From contig JAVVSD010000006.1 of the NCBI GenBank assembly GCA_036654375.1, forward strand, positions 1 to 64,000: a DNA stretch of 64,000 bases. Direction: 5' to 3'. Positions 24,813 to 31,703 of the stretch are shown in pieces. The translations under genes and the position numbers were made by a program. Position 1 is the first letter of the stretch; each line of letters opens with the position of its first letter. Source of the stretch: RZYX01 sp036654375 (lineage in GTDB: Bacteria; Bacillota; Clostridia; Oscillospirales; Acutalibacteraceae). The notes beneath the pieces were generated by a model. That model saw only the letters and a list, made by a program, of their open reading frames with translations. It did no database searches and was not told the origin of the DNA.

Positions 24813-25445
24813 ATGAAGATAATTTTTCTTGGAGCACCGGGTGCTGGAAAAGGAACGCAAGCTGAAATAATTAGCCAGAAGTTTTCTATTCCAACAATAT
24901 CAACGGGCAACATTATCCGTGAAGCTCTTTCAACAGGAACTGAAATGGGTAAGAAGGCAAAGGAATATATTGAGTCAGGCAAACTTGTTCCGGACGATGT
25001 CGTTATTGGCATAATCAAGGAACGCTTAGTAAATGATGATTGTGCAAACGGATTTATCCTTGATGGATTTCCTCGCACAATTCCTCAGGCTGAGGCTCTT
25101 GACCAGATGGGCGTAGAAATCGACAAGGTTGTTGAAATCAATGTCCCTGATGAAAAGATTGCAGAGAGAATGTCAGGAAGAAGAGTGTGCCTTGCGTGCG
25201 GTTCCTCCTATCATTTAATTTACAAACAGCCAGAAGTTGAAGGCATTTGCGACAACTGCGGAAGTCAGCTTGTTCAACGCAAGGATGACCATGCAGACAC
25301 AGTAAACAGCAGGCTTAAGGTCTACCATGAGCAGACTGAGCCACTTAAAGGATACTACGCTGATAAAAACAAGCTCAGCGTTGTAGAAGGTCAGGGTGAT
25401 GTTACTGAGATAACGCAGCACATCCTGAACGCACTGGAGGATTAA
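24813..25445 (+). CDS. adk: Adenylate kinase (zinc-lid type)
   Basis: Interconverts ATP plus AMP with 2 ADP. The 210-aa protein has the P-loop GAPGAGKGTQ, the AMP-binding STGNIIRE and GFPRTIPQA. The long LID has CLACGSSYH and CDNCGSQL, four Cys that bind structural zinc as in Gram-positive enzymes. It sits 25 bp after secY and 2 bp before map, its classical place. Confidence 0.97.
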   Translation: MKIIFLGAPGAGKGTQAEIISQKFSIPTISTGNIIREALSTGTEMGKKAKEYIESGKLVPDDVVIGIIKERLVNDDCANGFILDGFPRTIPQAEALDQMGVEIDKVVEINVPDEKIAERMSGRRVCLACGSSYHLIYKQPEVEGICDNCGSQLVQRKDDHADTVNSRLKVYHEQTEPLKGYYADKNKLSVVEGQGDVTEITQHILNALED

Positions 25446-25447
25446 GC

Positions 25448-26197
25448 ATGATAGTGCTAAAAACCAGTCGAGAACTTGCACTTATGAAAAATGCCTGCAG
25501 GATATCGGCTGAAGCATTACGGATAGCGGGGCAGGCGGTCGAGCCAGGTGTAACAACTGAAGCAATCGACAAAATTGCATACGACTACATTATAAGCCAG
25601 GGTGCACAGCCAAACTTCCTGCATTTGTATGACTTTCCCGCTACTGCATGCATTTCCATAAATGACGAGGTCATTCATGGGATACCAAGCAAGAAGCGTG
25701 TAATTGAAGAAGGCGACTTGGTCAGTATTGACCTTGGAGCTAAAATTGATGGCTATAACGGCGACAATGCCGCCACTTTTGCAGCGGGAAAGATAAGTCC
25801 CGAGGCAAAGCGGCTGAGCGACACCACTCGAGAAGCCCTATATGAGGGTATCAAGAAGGCTGTTGTAGGTGGCAGAATCGGTGACATAGGCAGCACGATT
25901 GCACAATATTGTGAGCAGAGAGGCTTCAGCGTTGTCCGCGATTTCACGGGACACGGCATTGGAACCAAACTGCATGAAGGACCCGAAGTACCAAATTTCG
26001 GAACACCGGGAAGAGGTGTCCGCCTGTTACCGGGCATGACCATTGCTATCGAACCAATGATAAACGAGGGTCGAGCCCAGGTGAAGACTCTATCCGACGG
26101 ATGGACAGTCAAAACCGTTGACGGAAAGCTTTCAGCACATTTCGAGCATACGGTTGCAATAACCGAGGACGGTCCGATAATTCTTACCGAATTATAA
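25448..26197 (+). CDS. map: Methionine aminopeptidase, type I
   Basis: Removes initiator Met. The 249-aa pita-bread fold carries the metal ligands in IDLGAKIDGYNGDNAATF (two Asp), GHGIGTKLHEGP (His), IAIEPM (Glu) and the final HTVAITEDGP region. It lacks an N-terminal SH3/zinc extension. It starts 2 bp after the adk stop, so the two are coupled. Confidence 0.96.
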   Translation: MIVLKTSRELALMKNACRISAEALRIAGQAVEPGVTTEAIDKIAYDYIISQGAQPNFLHLYDFPATACISINDEVIHGIPSKKRVIEEGDLVSIDLGAKIDGYNGDNAATFAAGKISPEAKRLSDTTREALYEGIKKAVVGGRIGDIGSTIAQYCEQRGFSVVRDFTGHGIGTKLHEGPEVPNFGTPGRGVRLLPGMTIAIEPMINEGRAQVKTLSDGWTVKTVDGKLSAHFEHTVAITEDGPIILTEL

Positions 26198-26210
26198 GGA
26201 GGACTGGAAA

Positions 26211-26468
26211 TTGGAATTGCAAAAAGGAAGTGTAGTTCGCTCAAAGGCAGGGCGTGATTCGGGGCTGTTTTTAGTAGTTGTCGAAGTTTTGGACGAGTTT
26301 GTTCTTATCTGCGATGGCAAACAAAGACCAATTGAAAGGCCCAAACGAAAAAATACCCTTCACTTAGCGTTAACAAACTCACGACTTACATCCGAGCAAA
26401 TGCAAACAAACAACGGATTGAGGAAAGCACTTAAATTATTTAACGATAATAGTGCTAAAACATCTTAA
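26211..26468 (+). CDS. KOW-domain RNA-binding protein (L14e/L27e-like)
   Basis: An 85-aa protein with an N-terminal KOW/SH3-like segment (KGSVVRSKAGRDSGLFLVVV) and a middle stretch (ICDGKQRPIERPKRKNTLHL) of the kind annotated in Clostridia as KOW-domain or L14e-like protein between map and infA. An RNA or ribosome role is likely from family and position but unproven. The TTG start lies 7 nt after AAGGAGG. The tail (residues 60-85) is Asn-rich and poorly conserved-looking. Confidence 0.85.
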   Translation: MELQKGSVVRSKAGRDSGLFLVVVEVLDEFVLICDGKQRPIERPKRKNTLHLALTNSRLTSEQMQTNNGLRKALKLFNDNSAKTS

Positions 26469-26484
26469 AAGGGAGGCATTCATA

Positions 26485-26703
26485 ATGTCTAAACAGGATA
26501 TGATTGAAATTGAAGGTACTGTGGTTGAAGCATTGCCAAATGCAACATTTCAAGTAGAACTTGAAAATGGCCACAAAATTTTAGCCCATATTTCCGGCAA
26601 GTTGAGAATGAATTTCATCCGCATACTTCCGGGCGATAAGGTGACGGTCGAAATGTCGCCATATGACCTCACTCGCGGGCGTATTACATGGCGTTCAAAG
26701 TAA
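26485..26703 (+). CDS. infA: Translation initiation factor IF-1
   Basis: A 72-aa OB-fold factor that occupies the A site during initiation. It starts SKQDMIEIEGTVVEALPNA, contains GHKILAHISGKLRMNFIRI and ends MSPYDLTRGRITWRSK. ATG 26485 follows GGGAGG; an upstream in-frame extension is not part of the family. Confidence 0.98.
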   Translation: MSKQDMIEIEGTVVEALPNATFQVELENGHKILAHISGKLRMNFIRILPGDKVTVEMSPYDLTRGRITWRSK

Positions 26704-26748
26704 CTTTTTAAATAAAAGTATTCGGTTTAATTTTAAGGAGGTATTACA

Positions 26749-26862
26749 ATGAAAGTCAGACCTTCTGTCAAGAAAATTTGCGAAAAATGCAAAATTATTA
26801 AGCGCAAGGGAAAAGTCATGGTAATCTGTGAAAATCCCAAGCACAAGCAGCGTCAGGGTTAA
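26749..26862 (+). CDS. rpmJ: 50S ribosomal protein L36 (zinc-binding type)
   Basis: A 37-aa protein, MKVRPSVKKICEKCKIIKRK and onward. The zinc ligands are Cys11, Cys14, Cys27 and His32, so this is the C+ form. It follows AAGGAGG with 7-nt spacing and lies between infA and rpsM as usual. Confidence 0.97.
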   Translation: MKVRPSVKKICEKCKIIKRKGKVMVICENPKHKQRQG

Positions 26863-26898
26863 CCGACGCAAACCATCTAATGGAGGTGCAACTGACAA

Positions 26899-27267
26899 AT
26901 GGCGCGTATATCAGGTGTTGATTTACCGAGAGATAAGAGGATTGAAATCGCTCTTACCTACATTTTCGGCATAGGCCGTAAAACAGCAAGCGATATCATT
27001 AAAGCAACAGGAATAAATCCTGACTTAAGAGTTAAGGATTTAACTGATGATGATGTATCAAAGCTTCGTGAATACATTGACCACAATGTAAAGGTTGAGG
27101 GAGACCTCCGCCGTGAGACAGCTTTTGACATCAAAAGATTAATTGAAATCGGTTGTTATCGTGGCGTGCGTCACCGTAAGGGACTGCCCGTAAGAGGACA
27201 GCGTTCAAAGACTAACGCTCGCACACGCAAAGGACCAAAGAAGACAATAGCAAACAAGAAGAAGTAA
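26899..27267 (+). CDS. rpsM: 30S ribosomal protein S13
   Basis: A 122-aa head protein contacting P-site tRNA and L5. It contains ARISGVDLPRDKRIEIALTY, IFGIGRKTASDII and the basic tail RGQRSKTNARTRKGPKKTI. First gene of the alpha section. RBS GGAGGTG. Confidence 0.98.
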   Translation: MARISGVDLPRDKRIEIALTYIFGIGRKTASDIIKATGINPDLRVKDLTDDDVSKLREYIDHNVKVEGDLRRETAFDIKRLIEIGCYRGVRHRKGLPVRGQRSKTNARTRKGPKKTIANKKK

Positions 27268-27286
27268 GCTTTTTAGGAGGGATACA

Positions 27287-27694
27287 ATGGCTACAAAGGG
27301 TTCAGGTAAGAAAACCACAGCCACAAGAAGGCGTCGTGACCGCAAGAATATTGAGCGCGGTTCGGCACATATCCAATCCACCTTCAACAACACAATTGTT
27401 ACCATAACAGATACTCAGGGCAATGCAGTTTCATGGGCAAGTTCTGGCGAAATGGGCTTTAGAGGCTCAAGAAAGTCAACCCCATTTGCTGCACAAACAG
27501 CTGCTGAAACAGCTGCAAAAGCTGCAATGGAACATGGTATGAAAACTGTTGAGGTTTATGTTAAAGGTCCCGGAGCTGGACGTGAGGCTGCAATCAGAGC
27601 GCTGCAAACAGCAGGCTTGGAAGTTAGCATGATTAAAGATGTTACTCCAATCCCACACAATGGTTGCCGTCCGCCCAAGAGAAGGCGTGTATAA
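27287..27694 (+). CDS. rpsK: 30S ribosomal protein S11
   Basis: A 135-aa platform protein near the E site. It has GSAHIQSTFNNTIVTITDTQ, SSGEMGFRGSRKSTPFAAQ and the C-terminal IPHNGCRPPKRRRV. RBS AGGAGG. Full length. Confidence 0.98.
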   Translation: MATKGSGKKTTATRRRRDRKNIERGSAHIQSTFNNTIVTITDTQGNAVSWASSGEMGFRGSRKSTPFAAQTAAETAAKAAMEHGMKTVEVYVKGPGAGREAAIRALQTAGLEVSMIKDVTPIPHNGCRPPKRRRV

Positions 27695-27720
27695 CATAAA
27701 TTTAGGAGGTGTAATAACAC

Positions 27721-28347
27721 ATGGCAAGATATACCGGAGCGGTATGTAAAATGTGCCGTCGTGAGGGCAAGAAACTCTTCCTTAAGGGAGATCGTTGCTA
27801 CACAGGAAAATGCGCGGTAGAGCGTCGTTCCTATGCCCCAGGACAACATGGACAGGGCCGCAAAAAGACTTCTGAATACGGTTTGCAGCTTAGAGCTAAG
27901 CAGCAGGCGAGGCGTTACTACGGTGTTCAGGAAGGACAATTCCACAAATATTTCCTTATGGCAGAACGCCAGCAAGGTGTAACAGGTGAAAACCTGCTTA
28001 GAATATGCGAAAGCCGCCTTGACAATGTCGTTTATTTGCTCGGCTGGGCAAACTCCCGTGCAGAAGCAAGACAGCTCGTAAACCATGGTCACTTTAAAGT
28101 TAACGGAAGAAAAGTTGATATTCCATCATATCTTCTAAAGACCGGAGAAGTAGTTACCATTAAGGATAAGAGCCGTGAAAGCGACAAGATCAAATCAGTT
28201 TTGGAAAGCAATGCTTCCAGACCTGTTCCGACATGGCTTGATCTTAACAGAGAAGCAGTTTCTGCAAAGATTATCAATCTCCCAGAGAGAGATCAAATCG
28301 CAGTTCCTGTTGAAGAGCATTTCATCGTCGAGTTTTACTCCAAATAA
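27721..28347 (+). CDS. rpsD: 30S ribosomal protein S4 (zinc-binding type)
   Basis: A 208-aa primary 16S binder. The N-terminus has Cys9, Cys12, Cys26 and Cys31 (VCKMCRREGKK, DRCYTGKC), the zinc-binding form. An S4 RNA-binding domain follows (LDNVVYLLGWANSRAEARQL). In many bacilli rpsD is separate; here it stays in the alpha section before rpoA, as in other Clostridia. Confidence 0.98.
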   Translation: MARYTGAVCKMCRREGKKLFLKGDRCYTGKCAVERRSYAPGQHGQGRKKTSEYGLQLRAKQQARRYYGVQEGQFHKYFLMAERQQGVTGENLLRICESRLDNVVYLLGWANSRAEARQLVNHGHFKVNGRKVDIPSYLLKTGEVVTIKDKSRESDKIKSVLESNASRPVPTWLDLNREAVSAKIINLPERDQIAVPVEEHFIVEFYSK

Positions 28348-28396
28348 TGCCGCTTAGCATTATAATGTTAAACTCACATTTCAAGGAGGGTTTTGA

Positions 28397-29347
28397 ATGA
28401 TAGGAATCGAGAAGCCCAAAATCGAAGCGTTCGATTTAGAAGGTAATGACAAATATGGCAGATTCACACTTGAGCCACTTGAGCGTGGATACGGCACAAC
28501 CGTTGGCAACAGCCTTCGTCGTGTGTTGCTTTCATCTCTTCCAGGCTATGCCATAACTTCTGTCAAAATTGACGGCGTTCTCCATGAGTTTTCAACAATT
28601 CCTGGCGTTAAAGAAGATGTTACGGAAATTGTTCTTAACCTTAAGAGCGTTATACTAAAGATTCACGGCGAAGGTCCAAAAACAATCTATATTGACGCAA
28701 GCGGTGAATGCGAAATCACTGCTGGCGACATTAAAACTGATTCAGAGGTTGAAATACTCAATCCTGATCTTCACATTGCAGCTCTTGATAAGAATGCAAA
28801 GTTGAGCATGGAAATGACAGTTGATATAGGCAGGGGATATGTTTCTGCTGAAAGAAATAAGCAGGAGCTTGTTCCGGCAATTGGAGTTATCGCCATCGAT
28901 TCAATTTATACACCCGTTTTAAAGGTGAATTATACGGTTGAGAACACACGTGTTGGTCAGATTACTGACTTTGACAAGCTTTCGCTTGAAGTGTGGACGA
29001 ACGGAACAATTTCTGCTAAAGAAGCAGTTTCGCTCGGAGCCAAGATCCTCAACGAGCACCTCAAGTTGTTTATCGACCTGTCTGAGAATGAATTTGAAAC
29101 AGATATTATGGTCGAAAAAGATGACAATTCAAGGGAAAAAGTTTTAGAGATGACCATTGAGGAACTTGACCTGTCTGTTCGCTCGTTCAACTGTCTTAAG
29201 AGAGCGGGTATAAACACAGTAGAGGATTTAATCAATAAGTCTGAAGAGGATATGATGAAGGTTCGCAACCTTGGAAAGAAATCTCTTGACGAAGTTGTTG
29301 CAAAACTCAGTTCTCTTGGATTTAATCTCAACGCAGAAGATGAATAA
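28397..29347 (+). CDS. rpoA: DNA-directed RNA polymerase subunit alpha
   Basis: A 316-aa assembly platform of RNA polymerase. The N-terminal dimerisation domain has GRFTLEPLERGYGTTVGNSL and RRVLLSSLPGYAI. The C-terminal domain (about 245-316) that binds UP elements and activators has LDLSVRSFNCLKRAGINTVE and RNLGKKSLDEVVAKL. RBS AAGGAGG. 49 bp after rpsD. Confidence 0.98.
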   Translation: MIGIEKPKIEAFDLEGNDKYGRFTLEPLERGYGTTVGNSLRRVLLSSLPGYAITSVKIDGVLHEFSTIPGVKEDVTEIVLNLKSVILKIHGEGPKTIYIDASGECEITAGDIKTDSEVEILNPDLHIAALDKNAKLSMEMTVDIGRGYVSAERNKQELVPAIGVIAIDSIYTPVLKVNYTVENTRVGQITDFDKLSLEVWTNGTISAKEAVSLGAKILNEHLKLFIDLSENEFETDIMVEKDDNSREKVLEMTIEELDLSVRSFNCLKRAGINTVEDLINKSEEDMMKVRNLGKKSLDEVVAKLSSLGFNLNAEDE

Positions 29348-29389
29348 TCGATTGAATCCCATAAAAGACACGGTAAAGGAGTGATTTTA

Positions 29390-29731
29390 ATGCCCGGTAC
29401 CAGAAAGCTTGGCAGAGCCAGCGATCATCGTAAGGCTATGCTTAGAGCAATGGTTACCTATCTGTTTGAGAATGGCAGAATAGAAACCACCGTTACAAGA
29501 GCAAAGGAAGTTCGTTCCATGGCAGAGAAGATGATAACTCTCGGCAAAAACGATACCCTTCATGCTAAGAGACAGGTTTTGGCATACATCACAAAAGAGG
29601 ATGTAGCAAAAAAACTGTTTGATGAAATCAGTCCTAAATATAAGGACACAAACGGAGGTTATTGCCGTATTATTAAGACTGGACCACGACGCGGAGACGC
29701 AGCAGAGATGTGTATCATCGAGCTTGTCTAA
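29390..29731 (+). CDS. rplQ: 50S ribosomal protein L17
   Basis: A 113-aa tunnel-exit protein, last of the cluster. It opens PGTRKLGRASDHRKAMLRAM and ends RIIKTGPRRGDAAEMCIIELV without the final residue. ATG 29390 is chosen; an in-frame GTG at 29381 is part of the GGAGTG ribosome binding site. The strong terminator 30 bp later closes the cluster. Confidence 0.98.
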   Translation: MPGTRKLGRASDHRKAMLRAMVTYLFENGRIETTVTRAKEVRSMAEKMITLGKNDTLHAKRQVLAYITKEDVAKKLFDEISPKYKDTNGGYCRIIKTGPRRGDAAEMCIIELV

Positions 29732-29760
29732 TAATATCGAATAATCATATAGGTATTAAG

Positions 29761-29789
29761 GCCCCTGCAGTTTTGCAGGGGCTTTTTTT
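29761..29789 (+). terminator. Terminator of the ribosomal protein cluster
   Basis: GCCCCTGCA (29761-29769), loop GTTT, TGCAGGGGC (29774-29782) and seven T residues form a textbook strong rho-independent terminator. Confidence 0.97.
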
Positions 29790-30340
29790 ATTTGTACGAA
29801 TAGTTTACAACGATGTAGCTCATATCTATTTATAAATATAACCTATATATTATTTAGGGTTTATGAGTGCAATATATTAAGTTTTGACTGAAAGCAAACA
29901 GGATTTTAGATATAAAACAAGTTACTATAATTAAACAAACAAAGCATAAACTTCTAAGTAAAATCAAAGAAATAAAATCCAAATAATGAAGTTATATCCA
30001 CCAAAGTATATAAATGGTAATTAGTGGGCAATATAAACAAAAGAAACGAACTGCTTATTGACAATATTCGACATAAGAATAAAAAGCAAACAAAAAACTA
30101 CACTAAATATTGTGTAATACACCTGACAAATAGTATTACAAGCAAAAATAAAAATCACATTGAATAAAAAACACTTAAAAACTCTTTGAGTTTTTGGAGA
30201 AAAGTTAAAAACTATACTTTGTTCAAAAGGCGAATAGTTTTTTATGCTTCCAACATATTATAATTGCTTCCATAGCTAATATTTGAGATATTGTGGAGTG
30301 GATTATGTTTACTTGTATATGGTTTTTAAAGAAGCAATGG
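29790..30340. other. Long AT-rich gap before the SipW surface operon
   Basis: About 560 bp, mostly A and T, with no gene. A small hairpin AAAACTC-TTT-GAGTTTT lies at 30178-30194. TATAAT near 30255 has no good -35, so the promoter of the following operon is not identified. The composition contrast with the GC-richer cluster on the left marks a sharp boundary. Confidence 0.5.
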
Positions 30341-30353
30341 TGGTGAAATTGAG

Positions 30354-30890
30354 TTGAACAGGACGGCAAAAAGAATTTGGAATAGTATAACAACAATAAT
30401 AGCAGTAGCATTTGTTGCAGTTGCAATTCTGCTTTCGGGAGTCAAGATGGTTGGGCTAACCCCTCTGTGTGTGTTAAGCGGAAGTATGGAGCCTACATAT
30501 AAAACCGGTTCAATGATATATGTGAAAAAAACCGAGGCTGAAAAAATCAAAGTAAATGATGCAATAACATTTTATATGGATGACGGGAAGACACTTGCCA
30601 CGCATAGAGTCATTAAGGTTGACACAAAGAACAAGCAGTTTTATACAAAGGGTGATGCAAATAGTTTTGCTGACCCAAAAGCAGTTGAGTTTGACAGAGC
30701 TATTGGCAAGCCAGTTTTTACAATACCGTATCTTGGCTATGTCGCGTCATTTGTAACATCTCATGTTGGAAAATTCATTTCAATTTTAGTCGCAGGGCTT
30801 TTGATTTTGTCATTCTTTGGACCTGATTTTATTAACAGGGAAAAAGAAAATAAAAATAAATTGCAGGACAAGCAACAAGCAGTGAAGTAA
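30354..30890 (+). CDS. sipW: Signal peptidase I, SipW (ER/archaeal) type
   Basis: A 178-aa membrane signal peptidase with one N-terminal and one C-terminal transmembrane helix. The catalytic Ser is in LSGSMEPTYKTG (Ser44). A His replaces the usual bacterial Lys in LATHRVI (His84), and KGDAN follows (Asp101). This is the Ser-His type that in Bacillus processes TasA and TapA. The start is TTG 30354; upstream in-frame codons give no better start and GGTGGTG precedes it. Two linked genes carry cognate-looking signal peptides. Confidence 0.9.
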   Translation: MNRTAKRIWNSITTIIAVAFVAVAILLSGVKMVGLTPLCVLSGSMEPTYKTGSMIYVKKTEAEKIKVNDAITFYMDDGKTLATHRVIKVDTKNKQFYTKGDANSFADPKAVEFDRAIGKPVFTIPYLGYVASFVTSHVGKFISILVAGLLILSFFGPDFINREKENKNKLQDKQQAVK

Positions 30891-30945
30891 CGCTTTTAAA
30901 AAAGCTTACAAATAGATAATTTATAAAATAGTGGAGGCACATAAG

Positions 30946-31527
30946 ATGAAGAAAAAAACAGTGGCAATTATTTTAGCGGTAGTTTTAGTTTGTGTTGGAG
31001 CAGTTGGCGGAACACTTGCATGGCTTAATGACCATAAAGGTGTTGAAAACACATTCACAGTAGGCGATATCAATATTGAAATCGCTCAACCAAAGTTTGA
31101 TGTGAACAATGCAAAGCTTGTTCCCGGAACCAGCATTTTAGGTGACCCAACAGTAACCGTTAAAAAAGACAGTGAAGCGGCCTATGCTCTTGTTATGGTT
31201 GAAAACAACCTAAAAGCAAATGATAAGATAATTGGTGAGCCAAACATCAGCGCGGACTGGATAGCAGTAGCAACACAGGGCAATAAAACAATCTACAAAT
31301 ACAATAAAACAATATCAAGTTCAAAAATAGATACAGTTCTGACACCAGTTTTTACAGAGATTAGAATTGATGGAAGCATCACAGCAGCCGATATGGAAGG
31401 AATGGAGATAGTGAAATCAAAAACTGTAGTAATAACTGCTTATGCACATCAGGTTATAGGTCAAACAGAAGAGCAAGCAGCTGACTCCTTTAAAACTTTA
31501 CTCCAAGGCACTTGGGTTCCAGCATAA
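30946..31527 (+). CDS. TasA/camelysin-like secreted protein with SipW-type signal peptide
   Basis: A 193-aa protein. The signal region KKKTVAIILAVVLVCVGAVG is followed by GTLAWLNDHKGVENTFTVGD, the SipW-cognate pattern (Gly-Thr-x-Ala-Trp, then a Thr/Phe-Thr-x-Gly-Asp segment). The mature part is a beta-rich domain with VTVKKDSEAAYALVMVENN, as in the TasA/CalY family whose members form biofilm fibres or surface proteases. ATG 30946 lies 8 nt after GGAGG. Fibre formation is inference from the family. Confidence 0.85.
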   Translation: MKKKTVAIILAVVLVCVGAVGGTLAWLNDHKGVENTFTVGDINIEIAQPKFDVNNAKLVPGTSILGDPTVTVKKDSEAAYALVMVENNLKANDKIIGEPNISADWIAVATQGNKTIYKYNKTISSSKIDTVLTPVFTEIRIDGSITAADMEGMEIVKSKTVVITAYAHQVIGQTEEQAADSFKTLLQGTWVPA

Positions 31528-31587
31528 ATAATGCAATATAGAGTATTGAAATGCAAATAGCAAAAACATTTTGGACATATTAAAATA

Positions 31588-31607
31588 GGGAGAGAGTAAT
31601 CTCTCCC
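31588..31607 (+). repeat. Intercistronic hairpin
   Basis: GGGAGAG (31588-31594) pairs with CTCTCCC (31601-31607). No T-tract follows, so it is more likely an mRNA-stabilising or processing hairpin after the abundant upstream product than a full terminator. It lies in a 176-bp gap between the TasA-like and vWA genes. Confidence 0.5.
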
Positions 31608-31703
31608 TACCTGTGAATTCGAACAAAATGGAATTATTTTGAAAAAAGCCTATATATTTGTAAAGGCGCATAAAAACATCAAATTTTTGAAGGAGGCTCA
31701 TTT

